NCBI GenBank assembly: GCA_002722455.1
Contig: PBMB01000009.1
Location: 152,396 to 216,395 of the forward strand
Source of the DNA: Chloroflexota bacterium
GTDB taxonomy: Bacteria > Chloroflexota > Dehalococcoidia > Lucifugimonadales > GCA-2722455
DNA: 64,000 bases
Direction: 5' to 3'
Part shown: one piece after another, positions 48,296-56,877 of the stretch
Layout: every line of letters begins with the position of its first letter
Numbering within the stretch: position 1 is the first letter of the stretch
The notes under the pieces: generated by a model
Seen by the model: the letters and a program-made list of their open reading frames with translations, nothing else
Database searches by the model: none
What the model was told of the DNA's origin: nothing
Position numbers and translations under genes: made by a program

Positions 48296-49021
48296 ATGAA
48301 AAAAAACGTTTTATCGAGTAAACAGACTGCAATATTAAAGTTTATTAAGCAATTTATTGAATCAAAACCATACCCTCCTTCAATTAGAGACATTAAAAAT
48401 GGATGTGGTCTGAGTTCTACATCAGTAGTTGACTACAACTTAAAAATACTTGAAGAAAAGAATTATTTAAAACGAGATACTTCAGTATCACGTGGAATCT
48501 ACCTTGAAGCTCAAAAACATGTATCTAGTCTAATAGAAACATCAGACCCTGATACTACCATCAATCAAATTGAACTTGATGATTTGGAGTTTGAAAACAG
48601 AGGAGACTCTAGGACAATAACAATTCCATTTCTGGGATATATTGCTGCAGGAGAACCTTTATCCATCCCACCATCAGACAAATGGAATTCAAATGAATTC
48701 GATAGTGTCGAGATTCCTGCCTTTTTACAAAAAGGAAAGAACGACCTTTTTGCATTAAAGGTTAAAGGGGATTCAATGATAGATGCGCTTGTAACTGAAG
48801 GAGACATTATCATTATGGAACAAACTACACAGGCTCAACCCGGAGATATGGTTGCAGCTTGGCTAAATGATAATGAAGAAGTAACATTAAAATATTTTCA
48901 AATAAAAAATGACAAGGTAATTTTACGTCCTGCTAACCCTACAATGTCACCAATAGAAATTCCTGCTAACAAAGTTTCAATACAAGGCAAAATAGTTGGA
49001 TTAATACGTTCATTATCATAA
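48296..49021 (+). CDS. lexA: LexA repressor, SOS regulator
   Basis: Represses DNA-damage genes and cleaves itself when RecA is active. The 241-residue protein has the winged-helix DNA-binding domain ('LSSKQTAILKFIKQFI', 'PPSIRDIKNGCGLSSTSVVDYN'). The S24 peptidase domain has the Ala-Gly cleavage site in 'GYIAAGEPL' (near 117), Ser in 'KGDSMIDALV' (about 160) and Lys in 'VTLKYF' (about 197). It is about 35 residues longer than E. coli LexA because of the linker. The 3' end and downstream flank are duplicated 4.2 kb away. Confidence 0.95.
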   Translation: MKKNVLSSKQTAILKFIKQFIESKPYPPSIRDIKNGCGLSSTSVVDYNLKILEEKNYLKRDTSVSRGIYLEAQKHVSSLIETSDPDTTINQIELDDLEFENRGDSRTITIPFLGYIAAGEPLSIPPSDKWNSNEFDSVEIPAFLQKGKNDLFALKVKGDSMIDALVTEGDIIIMEQTTQAQPGDMVAAWLNDNEEVTLKYFQIKNDKVILRPANPTMSPIEIPANKVSIQGKIVGLIRSLS

Positions 49022-49050
49022 ATATTGTATACTATAACCAATTTAAATAT
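48969..49050. repeat. Left copy of the 82-bp direct repeat (lexA 3' end)
   Basis: The last 17 codons of lexA plus the next 29 bases match 53168-53249 without gaps, 75 of 82 bases identical. This copy is fused in frame to the complete lexA gene. It forms the left edge of the three-gene island. Confidence 0.9.
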
Positions 49051-49075
49051 GAAGAAAAGAACGAAAAGCTTTATA

Positions 49076-49154
49076 TTAGTCCTGATTGTGGGTTTTTTTC
49101 AGTTTCCTAGATGGTTGTAGCATATCAAACTAAAGGCATTGATATCAGGACTAA
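49076..49154. repeat. 11-bp terminal inverted repeats near the left end of the island
   Basis: TTAGTCCTGAT (49076-49086) and its exact complement ATCAGGACTAA (49144-49154) enclose 57 bases that include a T7 run. It may be the remnant of a small insertion element (79 bp overall) or a hairpin. No clear target duplication is seen. It lies in the 166-bp gap between lexA and the first island gene. Confidence 0.45.
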
Positions 49155-49187
49155 GCTAGTAAAGTAGGAATTAGGAATAGAGTAATT

Positions 49188-50327
49188 TTGAGACCGCTTG
49201 CTAATATCACGGTTTTAGATCTAACAGTCAACGTTCCTGGGCCTTTTTGTTCCATGATTCTTGGCGATTTGGGGGCTCGTGTTATCAAAGTGGAACCTCC
49301 TAGTGGGGATGCATTACGTCATAGCTCAGATATGTGGAACTACCTCAATAGAGGAAAAGAGAGTATCGTCTTAGATCTTAAGAAAGATTGTGCTAAGGAG
49401 ATATTGAGTAGATTAGCTAAAGATGCCGATATAGTCTTAGAAGGTTGGCGTCCTGGCGTAGCCAAAAGGCTTGGGGCTGATTATGGTACTTTGTCTGCCA
49501 AAAACAACTCACTTGTGTATTGTTCGATTTCAGGATTTGGACAAGATGGTCCATGGCGAGATCGACCTGGCCATGATCTTAACTACCTAGCATTGAGTGG
49601 TTATTTGGATCTTCAGGCGTCTATTGAAGGTAGACCATGGCCGCCTTCAGTTCTTTTATCTGATAAGGCTTCAGGACTATATGCGGCTATTATGGTTTTA
49701 GCTGGAGTTAATGGAAGAAAATTGTCTGGAAGAGGAACATATATAGATCTTTCTATGACTGAATCAGTTGTCTCCCTATTGGGTTTAGAATTGAGTAAGA
49801 CATTTTCTGAAAATGAAACTCATCCCAACGTTACTGGCATACCACATTACGGGTTATTTAAGTGTGCAGACGATAAATGGATTAGTTTGGGTATTGTTAA
49901 TGAAGATCACTTTTGGAAAAGCTTTTGTAAAACGGCTGGACTAAATGATTTGTGCGAATTGAATTTTCGTGAACGGGTTGAGAGCAGAGAACACATCCAA
50001 GAGATACTAAATGAGAAATTCCAGTCATTGACTGCTGACAAATGGGAACAATTACTGCAACAGGCCGACGTACCAGTTGCTAAGATAGTGAGCTTGAAAG
50101 ATTTATATTCGTCACCTCAATTAAAAGCACGAGACGTTTTCATAAACACAAAAAAGCATAAATTTTTGGCTCAGCCAGCACATTTTTCGTCTACCTCGAT
50201 CGCTCCTAACAAGGATTTACCTGATTTAGGAGAACATACCGAAAACATTCTGGAGAAATTGGGATATCTTTCTGACGATATTAAGAAACTTAAAGATGAG
50301 GGTTCCTTTGGAAAACCCGAAAGATGA
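49188..50327 (+). CDS. CoA-transferase family III (CaiB/BaiF type)
   Basis: A 379-residue family III CoA-transferase, which moves CoA between carboxylic acids through Asp-linked intermediates. It begins 'PLANITVLDLTVNVPGPFCSMILGDLGARVIKVEPP' (key LGDLGA-VIKVE-P), then 'LDLKKDCAKEIL', 'SGFGQDGPWRDRPGHDLNYLA' and the catalytic Asp in 'LLSDKASGLYAA' (about D159). The TTG start at 49188 has a weak AGGAA upstream. The substrate is unknown. It is 6 bp from the acyl-CoA synthetase gene. Confidence 0.88.
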   Translation: MRPLANITVLDLTVNVPGPFCSMILGDLGARVIKVEPPSGDALRHSSDMWNYLNRGKESIVLDLKKDCAKEILSRLAKDADIVLEGWRPGVAKRLGADYGTLSAKNNSLVYCSISGFGQDGPWRDRPGHDLNYLALSGYLDLQASIEGRPWPPSVLLSDKASGLYAAIMVLAGVNGRKLSGRGTYIDLSMTESVVSLLGLELSKTFSENETHPNVTGIPHYGLFKCADDKWISLGIVNEDHFWKSFCKTAGLNDLCELNFRERVESREHIQEILNEKFQSLTADKWEQLLQQADVPVAKIVSLKDLYSSPQLKARDVFINTKKHKFLAQPAHFSSTSIAPNKDLPDLGEHTENILEKLGYLSDDIKKLKDEGSFGKPER

Positions 50328-50333
50328 ATTTGT

Positions 50334-51968
50334 ATGAGTTTTAATTATCAAATAGGCGACTATCATGAGACATATCGAACTTTCAAATTAGATGTACCTG
50401 AACGTTATAACTGGGCCTATGAAGTATTTGATGCTTGGGGACAAGATTCTTCAAAAGTGGCCATGGTTTGGGTTGGGCGTACTGGTGATACGAAAGAAGT
50501 AACATTTCGACACCTAAGTGAACGCTCAAAACGAGTTGCGAACGCGTTAATTGGACTTGGTGTTCAACCTGGCGACAAAGTTTTTATAATGTTGCCTCGT
50601 ATAATTGAATGGTGGGAACTAATACTAGGATGTATGCGTTCTCGTACTATATCAGTACCAGGCACAACGATGCTTACTTCAAAAGATATAGCATATCGAA
50701 TTAATATTGCAGAAGTAAAAATTGCAGTCGTAGATTCAGATAACATAGAAAAAATCCAGGCAATTAGTAAAGAATGTCCAACACTTGAGAAGGTGATAAT
50801 TGTTGGTAATGCTGAAGGTGCCATCAGTTACGAAAGCATCTTGCAGAAATCGTCTCCAAATTTGCCTAATCCAAATAATTTCTCCAATGACCCTATGATG
50901 CTTTATTTCACTTCTGGAACTACTGGACATCCTAAAATGGTCCTTAATACACATGCTTCATATCCGTTGGCACATATAATCACCGGTAAATTTTGGCTTG
51001 ATAATAGACCTAGTGACCTTCATTGGACTATTGCGGATACTGGTTGGGCCCAGGCTGCATGGACCTGTTTTTTTGCTCCTTGGACTATGGGTGCCGCCAT
51101 ATTTATTTGGGATAATCGTGGGAAATTCGATCCAGCCGGGACACTACATATGCTAGAAAAGTATCCAATCACTACTTTCTTTGCACCTCCTACTGTTTAT
51201 CGGATGCTTTTGACAGATAAAAAACTTAATGGCCTTAGACCCAAAGCTCTAAGACACTGTGTAGGTGCTGGAGAGGCAGTTAACCCAGACCTCATAGATA
51301 TTTGGAAAAAAAATACAGGTACTCATATTTGGGAAGGATATGGACAAACAGAAACGGTCTTGTGTATAGCTACGTTTCCAGGAATGCGTCCAAAACCTGG
51401 ATCTATGGGAGTGGCTGCACCAGGATTTAACGTGGCAGTTATTGATGAAAAAGGAATTGAAGTTTCTGATGGACAGGAAGGAGAAATTGCTATTCGCGTT
51501 TGCCCAGATAGACCAGTAGGGTTATTTTCCGAATACTGGCGCGACCCAGATGCAAATGCCAAAGCTTTTCAAGGTGACTGGTATCATACTGGAGACACGG
51601 CATATCGTGATGCGGATGGATATTTTTGGTTCGTTGGACGTGACGATGATGTTATCAATAGTGCGGCTTATAGAATTGGTCCATTTGAAGTAGAATCTGC
51701 GTTATCAGAACACGATGCGGTTGCTGAGGCAGCTGTAGTGGCAAGTCCTGATGAATTAAGAGGCCACATTGTTAAAGCCTTTATTGTATTGAATACAGGA
51801 TATAAACCCACGGACTCTCTTATTAACGAATTACAAGAACACGTTAAGGAAGTGACGGCTCCGTATAAATATCCAAGAATAATAGAGTTTGTTCAAGCGT
51901 TACCCAAAACTATTAGTGGGAAGATCAAACGCATTGAGCTTAGAAACCGTGAATTAGGTAAAATTTAA
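50334..51968 (+). CDS. Acyl-CoA synthetase, medium-chain/aromatic type (AMP-forming)
   Basis: A 544-residue adenylate-forming ligase that activates a carboxylic acid with ATP and CoA. The ATP loop is 'FTSGTTGHPKM' near 193, then 'YGQTET', 'YHTGDTAYRDADGYFWFVGRDDD' (hinge), and the catalytic lysine in 'LPKTISGKIKR' near 527. The 'WTIADTGWAQAAWTCFFAPW' stretch resembles medium-chain and benzoate-type ligases (ACSM family). Substrate is a guess: medium-chain or aromatic acid. It belongs to the island. Confidence 0.88.
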   Translation: MSFNYQIGDYHETYRTFKLDVPERYNWAYEVFDAWGQDSSKVAMVWVGRTGDTKEVTFRHLSERSKRVANALIGLGVQPGDKVFIMLPRIIEWWELILGCMRSRTISVPGTTMLTSKDIAYRINIAEVKIAVVDSDNIEKIQAISKECPTLEKVIIVGNAEGAISYESILQKSSPNLPNPNNFSNDPMMLYFTSGTTGHPKMVLNTHASYPLAHIITGKFWLDNRPSDLHWTIADTGWAQAAWTCFFAPWTMGAAIFIWDNRGKFDPAGTLHMLEKYPITTFFAPPTVYRMLLTDKKLNGLRPKALRHCVGAGEAVNPDLIDIWKKNTGTHIWEGYGQTETVLCIATFPGMRPKPGSMGVAAPGFNVAVIDEKGIEVSDGQEGEIAIRVCPDRPVGLFSEYWRDPDANAKAFQGDWYHTGDTAYRDADGYFWFVGRDDDVINSAAYRIGPFEVESALSEHDAVAEAAVVASPDELRGHIVKAFIVLNTGYKPTDSLINELQEHVKEVTAPYKYPRIIEFVQALPKTISGKIKRIELRNRELGKI

Positions 51969-52012
51969 CTTAAACCTAATGTACAAATTGGGGGAAATTG
52001 GGGAAAATTGAT

Positions 52013-53152
52013 ATGGGATTTAGTGAAAAACATAGACGTTTCCGAAATAAGCTACGTAGATTTATTCAACAGGAAATCGTTCCAAATATTGAAGAATGGG
52101 AAGATAAAGAAGAAATACCTCGGGAATTGTATCGCAAAATGGGTCAATCCGGTTTCTTAGGTATTGAATATCCAAGGATCTATGGTGGAGCAGAAGAAGA
52201 TTTTTGGATGACAGTGGTTCTAGCTGAAGAATTAGCTAGATGTGGTTCAGGAGGGGTAGCTTTCAGCATCCTTGTACATACTGATATGTCTTCTCCATGG
52301 TTGACGCGCCTAGGTACTTCTGTCCAAAAGAAACAGTTCATTCCATCGATTACAAGTGGAGATACAGTATGTGCACTTGCTATAACTGAACCTGATGTTG
52401 GCTCAGATATGGCAAATTTAAAAACAACGGCATATCGTGATGGCAATGATTGGATTATAAATGGCACAAAAACATTCATAACAAATGGAGTGCACGGGGA
52501 TCTTTACTTCGTTGCCGCTCGAACTCGTAATGAAGGCCCACGGCATGGAAAACTCTCTCAATTTTTGGTATACCGCAAAACCCCTGGCGTAACTGTGGTG
52601 AAACAGCTTAAAAAAACTGGTATGTGGGCTGTAGATGCTGCTGAAATAGTGTTAAAGGATGTTAGAGTACCAATAGACAATCTGTTGGGAGAAGAAGGAC
52701 GTGGCTTTTATCAATTGGCTGAAGGTCTTCAAAGAGAACGACTTGTAGGGGCAACATTAAGTTATTCTGCGTCTCAAAAAGCGCTTGAAGATACTTTGAG
52801 TTACATACAAAGACGAGAGGCATTCGGGCGTAAGCTATCAGAATTTCAGACACTTCGTCACCGGATTGCTGATATAACGACTGAAATCGAAGCTGCTCGC
52901 CGTCTGGTCTATCATGCTGTTTCATTGTTTGCTGCAGGAGAAGAATGCACAAAAGAAGTTTCTATGGCGAAATTGTTTGCTACTGAAATTGCTAATCGTG
53001 TTGCCTATGAGACTGTACAATTACATGGAGGCATTGGGTACTTGCGTGATTCAGCTGTTGAGCGGTTTTCTCGAGATTACCGTTTATGGACAATTGCTGC
53101 TGGAACATCAGAAATGATGCGTGAGATAATTTCTAAACACTCGTTGACGTAA
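52013..53152 (+). CDS. Acyl-CoA dehydrogenase
   Basis: An FAD enzyme that introduces the alpha-beta double bond. 'ALAITEPDVGSDMANLKTTA' and 'WIINGTKTFITNG' bind FAD and substrate, and 'QLHGGIGYLRDSAVERFSRD' follows. The C-terminal position used by medium-chain enzymes (YEGT) reads 'IAAGTSE', so the base is absent there. Glu in 'LQRERLVGA' (about 241) matches the helix-G glutamate of isovaleryl-CoA and long-chain enzymes. I prefer ATG 52013 (379 residues; GGGG 9 bases upstream) over TTG 51998. Electrons would go to ETF (etfBA at 57.6 kb). Confidence 0.88.
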   Translation: MGFSEKHRRFRNKLRRFIQQEIVPNIEEWEDKEEIPRELYRKMGQSGFLGIEYPRIYGGAEEDFWMTVVLAEELARCGSGGVAFSILVHTDMSSPWLTRLGTSVQKKQFIPSITSGDTVCALAITEPDVGSDMANLKTTAYRDGNDWIINGTKTFITNGVHGDLYFVAARTRNEGPRHGKLSQFLVYRKTPGVTVVKQLKKTGMWAVDAAEIVLKDVRVPIDNLLGEEGRGFYQLAEGLQRERLVGATLSYSASQKALEDTLSYIQRREAFGRKLSEFQTLRHRIADITTEIEAARRLVYHAVSLFAAGEECTKEVSMAKLFATEIANRVAYETVQLHGGIGYLRDSAVERFSRDYRLWTIAAGTSEMMREIISKHSLT

Positions 53153-53167
53153 TTTCCTTGACTAGTC

Positions 53168-53249
53168 ACAAAATTTCAATACAAGGCAAAATAGTTGGAT
53201 TAATACGATCACTAGTATAAATATTGTATACTATAACTAATTAAAATAT
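53168..53249. repeat. Right copy of the 82-bp direct repeat (orphan lexA 3' end)
   Basis: An orphan copy of the lexA C-terminal codons: it would read 'KISIQGKIVGLIRSLV' and stop, compared with 'KVSIQGKIVGLIRSLS' in lexA. Differences are two conservative codon changes and silent ones plus two in the flank, so it looks like the end of another functional lexA allele. It has no start codon. The tatA ribosome site begins 3 bases later. Confidence 0.9.
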
Positions 53250-53263
53250 TATGGAGGAAAATT

Positions 53264-53437
53264 ATGCCATTTGCTAATGGTATAGGAATACCTGAATTAC
53301 TCATAGTTTTAGTAATTGTACTCATCTTTTTTGGTGTCGGTCGATTACCAGAAATTGGTGGTGCAATGGGAAAAGCCATCCGAGAATTTAGAGGGTCAGA
53401 AAAAAAGGATACTGAAGAAAACAACGAAAAGAAGTAG
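53264..53437 (+). CDS. tatA: Sec-independent translocase protein TatA
   Basis: A 57-residue protein. It has one N-terminal membrane helix ('[20 protein letters not shown]', with the hinge FG and '[16 protein letters not shown]') and a short charged tail. TatA forms the pore of the twin-arginine pathway. A GGAGG site lies 6 bases before ATG 53264. It converges on tatC-tatB, with only 10 bp between stop codons. Before the island arrived it was directly downstream of lexA. Confidence 0.93.
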   Translation: MPFANGIGIPELLIVLVIVLIFFGVGRLPEIGGAMGKAIREFRGSEKKDTEENNEKK

Positions 53438-53457
53438 TTTAAAAAACCTACTTCTTT
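53428..53457. terminator. Shared hairpin at the 3' ends of tatA and tatC
   Basis: AAAGAAGTAG (53428-53437) and CTACTTCTTT (53448-53457) are perfect complements around a 10-base A-rich loop and are followed by T-rich sequence on both strands. It includes the last codons of both convergent genes, so it would serve as a bidirectional terminator. Confidence 0.55.
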
Positions 53458-54173
53458 CTTTTACTACCTATTCTAGCTAAAAGTATTCCTGCCTCATACA
53501 ATACGATAAGTGGTAATGCAACAATAGATTGATTCACTGGATCAAAAGTTGGCGTTATTATTGCTCCCACAATAAATGCGCATACTATAGCGTACCTGCG
53601 CCCTTTAATTAATAACTTTGGTGTAACAATCCCAATCAATGAAAGAAAAAATACAATTACAGGCATTTCAAAAGCGATACCCATCCATAAAATTAAAGTT
53701 AACATTAAACTGGTATAATTACCTATCCTGATATAAGGTACAGCTACATCAGCCCCAAAATGTAATAAAAAATTTACAGCTGGAGGGAAAAGAACTTTAT
53801 AACCAAAATACGCTCCAATAAAAAAAACAATTGTAGAAAGAGGGAGAAAGAAATAAACATATTTCTTCTCTTGTGACTTTAATCCAGGCAATATAAATAC
53901 AGCAAGTTGATACATTATCAAAGGCCATGCAAGTACTATCCCTGTCGTCAAAGATACTCTAATCGCAGCACCTACAAATTCAGTTAAGTCTGTATATATA
54001 GGTAGCCCTAATGGAGACTGGGCTCCTTGAGCAGGAATCATCAAAAAATGCAATATAGGATTATGGAAAATAAAAGCTATAATGGTAGTTACAAGGACAG
54101 AAGCAAGGCACCATATCAATCGTCTCCGTAACTCTAGTAAATGTAACCCTAATGTCTCTTTTTTATTAATCAA
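53448..54173 (-). CDS. tatC: Sec-independent translocase protein TatC
   Basis: The 241-residue receptor for twin-arginine signal peptides, with six likely membrane helices. It begins 'LHLLELRRRLIWCLAS' (key HL-ELR-R), has 'FILPGLKSQEKKYVYFFLP' and 'GIAFEMPVIVFFLSLIGIVTPKLL' (FExP motif with the key Glu), and ends 'TPTFDPVNQSIVALPLIVLYE'. It is 24 bp after the small TatA/B gene. Confidence 0.95.
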   Translation of the reverse strand: MINKKETLGLHLLELRRRLIWCLASVLVTTIIAFIFHNPILHFLMIPAQGAQSPLGLPIYTDLTEFVGAAIRVSLTTGIVLAWPLIMYQLAVFILPGLKSQEKKYVYFFLPLSTIVFFIGAYFGYKVLFPPAVNFLLHFGADVAVPYIRIGNYTSLMLTLILWMGIAFEMPVIVFFLSLIGIVTPKLLIKGRRYAIVCAFIVGAIITPTFDPVNQSIVALPLIVLYEAGILLARIGSKRKK

Positions 54174-54197
54174 TTAAGCACACTTTGTTAGAAAATC

Positions 54198-54416
54198 TTA
54201 CTTATCTTTATCATTTTGATCAATACTACCTCTATTTAACGATTCATCTTCAATATCTTTAACCATTTGTTTCATATCACCTTGAAAATCCATTAGTTTT
54301 TTAAAAATACTACCCAACGACCGCATTACCTCTAACATACGAACCGGGCCTAATATTAAAAATGCTACTAAAGCAACAATAAGAATTTCCATAGAACCAA
54401 CTCCAAAAAAACCCAT
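54198..54416 (-). CDS. TatA/TatB family translocase subunit
   Basis: A 72-residue protein with an N-terminal helix ('MEILIVALVAFLILGPVRML'), the hinge 'GP', an amphipathic helix ('LEVMRSLGSIFKKLMDF') and an acidic tail. The GP rather than FG hinge and pairing with tatC favour a TatB-like role, while the nearby 57-residue protein is the TatA. Short length leaves the split uncertain. Confidence 0.85.
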   Translation of the reverse strand: MGFFGVGSMEILIVALVAFLILGPVRMLEVMRSLGSIFKKLMDFQGDMKQMVKDIEDESLNRGSIDQNDKDK

Positions 54417-54493
54417 ATTATTGCCTCCTCATTAATAATATACAATGACTAGAATAACATCATTTCTAAAGTAATTATTAGCCATGGCTACAA

Positions 54494-55702
54494 TTATCTC
54501 GAAAGTACTACTAAACTCTCTACATGCCTAGTTTGAGGAAACATATCAATTAAATCAAATGAAGTGATTCTATATCCTCCAGCTACTAAAATATTAAGAT
54601 CTCTCGAAAGAGTTTTTGGGCTACAAGAAACATATGCAATTTTATTGGGTAAAAGTTCTAAAACTGTTGCTAAAGTTATTTGGTCACATCCCTTTCTTGA
54701 AGGATCCAATACAAGAACATCGGGAATCTGAACTAAAGTCTTAAGAATCTCACCTGTTTGTCCAACAATCATATTTACATTGCTCAATTCTTCAAGATTT
54801 ACCTGAGCATCAGCTACAGCTGCTTTTGATTCTTCTATAGCTAAAATATTTTTAGAATATGGTGCCAAAACAGAAGCAAAAACACCAACACCTGAATAAG
54901 CATCTACTACAAATTCAGTGCCTCTCAAATTCAATCGAGATAAAATCAAACTACAAAGGTTTTCTGCTTGTTCTATATTAACTTGGAAAAATGAAGGAGA
55001 AGAAATACGAAATTCACTACCACCTAATTTTTCTTTATAGAATTTTCCTCCAAGATTTACATCTAAATAATTATCCTCAAAAGCTGGTTGTATTAAGTAA
55101 TCATCCGTATTAACTCCAGATCTCAGTGAAAACTGTGAAGCATCATCAAATTTACTTTGTATAGCAACCATTAATTTATTTATGTTAGTATGCATTATCA
55201 TACATTCGTCAATTTGAATAAATTTCCTAGTATTTCTATTCACAAACCCCAGCATACTATTTCTAACAGTAAATCTAGCATGGTTTCTATACCATAGTTT
55301 ATTTTTTGCACCAATAATTTGATCTATAGTTGTATTTTTTAGAGATGAGTAGTTATTTAAATTCTTATTAACAATAATTTTCTTAATTTCTAATTGATAC
55401 TCATATTTAATATGTTGCCAATCACAACCTGTGCACTCACCAAAATATGCACAGGGAGAATCGATTCTTTCTGGTGAACATTTAATTACTTGATTAGTAA
55501 TAGCTGCTTGTCTAAGCAGTTTAGAACCACGAAAAACACTTACAACATCTGTATTCACTGTTTCACCTAAAATAGCACCAAAAACACTTACAAGACCTCC
55601 TTCATGTTCAGCTTGCATGTCGCCTTCATCAGAAACTGACGTAATCTTAAGAATTACATCAACTTTTTTTTCGAAAATTGTTTTACGTGATTTTCTTGTC
55701 AT
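54494..55702 (-). CDS. 23S rRNA (uracil-5-)-methyltransferase, RlmD/RumA type
   Basis: A 402-residue SAM-dependent RNA methyltransferase of the TrmA/RlmD/RlmC group. An N-terminal TRAM domain ('VDVILKITSVSDEGDMQAEH') precedes a four-cysteine Fe-S motif ('CSPERIDSPC' with 'CTGCDW'). The catalytic domain has 'VVDAYSGVGVFAS' and 'VLVLDPSRKGC', with the nucleophile Cys in 'YVSCSPKTLSRDL'. The exact target uridine cannot be assigned. It is divergent from lipA. Confidence 0.88.
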   Translation of the reverse strand: MTRKSRKTIFEKKVDVILKITSVSDEGDMQAEHEGGLVSVFGAILGETVNTDVVSVFRGSKLLRQAAITNQVIKCSPERIDSPCAYFGECTGCDWQHIKYEYQLEIKKIIVNKNLNNYSSLKNTTIDQIIGAKNKLWYRNHARFTVRNSMLGFVNRNTRKFIQIDECMIMHTNINKLMVAIQSKFDDASQFSLRSGVNTDDYLIQPAFEDNYLDVNLGGKFYKEKLGGSEFRISSPSFFQVNIEQAENLCSLILSRLNLRGTEFVVDAYSGVGVFASVLAPYSKNILAIEESKAAVADAQVNLEELSNVNMIVGQTGEILKTLVQIPDVLVLDPSRKGCDQITLATVLELLPNKIAYVSCSPKTLSRDLNILVAGGYRITSFDLIDMFPQTRHVESLVVLSR

Positions 55703-55806
55703 AACTATAGATAATACTTTTACTTACTAAATATCAATCCTTATGGAATAAATAAATTTTAATTAAATATTACAATCTGATATTATATTTGTTAAGGAAA
55801 TTTCAA

Positions 55807-56694
55807 ATGTCAACAATACAAAAAAAGCCTACAAAATTACCTCCTTGGTTTAAAGTTAAAATGCCAAATGGAAGTAATTTTAAAAAACTTCAAAATTTAG
55901 TAAAAAATAGTAGCCTCCATACAGTTTGTGAAGAAGCTCATTGTCCAAATATTGGCTCATGCTGGGAAAAAGGAACTGCTACTTTCATGATTTTGGGTGA
56001 AATCTGTACTAGAGCTTGTGCATATTGTGCTGTAACCAGTGGAAAACCAAATAGCGTTGATAGATTAGAACCATTCCGATTAGCTAATGCAGTAAAACAA
56101 CTAAACTTAAAATATGCTGTAATTACATCTGTAAACCGGGACGATCTACCCGATGGGGGATCTTCAATTTTTGCTGAATGTGTAATTCAAGTCAAAAAAA
56201 AGATGCCTGATTGTAAAATTGAAGTATTAATTCCTGATTTTTGTGGTGATTTAAATGCAATCAATACTGTATTAGCTGCAAATCCCGATACAATAAACCA
56301 TAATATTGAAACTGTCGAAAGATTATTCCATAGGGTACGTCCAAAAGGCAATTATCTACAATCAATAGAACTACTAGGATATGTCAAAACTAAAGATAAA
56401 AATAAAATTACAAAATCTGGAATGATGGTTGGATTAGGTGAAACACAACTAGAAATAATTCAAACGATGAAAGCTTTGCGATCCGTAGATTGTGATATAT
56501 TGACAATTGGACAATACCTTCAACCTTCAAAAAAACATATAAAGCTAAGTAAATGGTACAAACCTGAAGAATTTAAAGAGCTTGAAAATATTGCTCTTTC
56601 TCTAGGGTTTAAGCATGCTTTTTCAGGTCCATTAGTTCGCAGTTCATACCATGCTGGTGAACAATATGAATCTGCCATATCACAAATCCAATAA
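55807..56694 (+). CDS. lipA: Lipoyl synthase
   Basis: A radical-SAM enzyme that inserts two sulfurs into octanoyl groups placed by LipB. The radical-SAM triad is 'CTRACAYC' (about C67, C71, C74). The auxiliary cluster cysteines are in 'TVCEEAHCPNIGSCW' (about 41, 46, 52), and the C-terminal cluster-binding serine is in 'VRSSYHAG'. I chose ATG 55807 (295 residues), which follows AAGGAAA, over the in-frame TTG 55789. Confidence 0.95.
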   Translation: MSTIQKKPTKLPPWFKVKMPNGSNFKKLQNLVKNSSLHTVCEEAHCPNIGSCWEKGTATFMILGEICTRACAYCAVTSGKPNSVDRLEPFRLANAVKQLNLKYAVITSVNRDDLPDGGSSIFAECVIQVKKKMPDCKIEVLIPDFCGDLNAINTVLAANPDTINHNIETVERLFHRVRPKGNYLQSIELLGYVKTKDKNKITKSGMMVGLGETQLEIIQTMKALRSVDCDILTIGQYLQPSKKHIKLSKWYKPEEFKELENIALSLGFKHAFSGPLVRSSYHAGEQYESAISQIQ

Positions 56695-56877
56695 TAATCT
56701 ATTCGTTAATCTAACTGCTAAAACTGAAAGAATTCTCTTGATTCAGTATATTCAGAAAAAGCATCCATTACCTCTGATTCCAAATTGGAAGTAAACTGCC
56801 TTAAATCAGATAAACCCATTCGATGAGAGCTTGAGTTGATCCCGTGATTATCTTTTTGACTGATAAATAAAACAGAT
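56695..56877 (-). other. 183-bp gap with a dubious 33-codon reading frame
   Basis: Between lipA and the zinc-ribbon gene a minus-strand frame (56819 to 56718) encodes 33 residues ('MGLSDLRQFTSNLESEVMDA' and 13 more). It has no ribosome site. It lies directly after the zinc-ribbon gene and in a different frame, so a frame-shifted tail or remnant is conceivable. Treated as probably non-coding. Confidence 0.25.

Larger units (their letters stand above)
49051..53167. mobile_element. Inserted acyl-CoA metabolism island at the end of lexA
   Basis: About 4.1 kb between direct repeats of the lexA 3' end. It holds a CoA-transferase, an acyl-CoA synthetase and an acyl-CoA dehydrogenase, all on the plus strand. 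Base composition and codon use are visibly richer in G+C than flanking genes. No integrase, transposase or tRNA is inside. The repeats show that the block was inserted between lexA and tatA, either by a site-specific element that carries a replacement gene end or by recombination with a donor chromosome. Confidence 0.65.

Noticed and set aside
52662..53117. Frames on both strands inside the acyl-CoA dehydrogenase gene
   Set aside because: They overlap a full-length conserved enzyme gene in other frames and lack start signals.
56718..56819. A 33-codon minus-strand gene after the zinc-ribbon gene
   Set aside because: No ribosome site, short, and without recognisable similarity; kept only as a low-confidence note.
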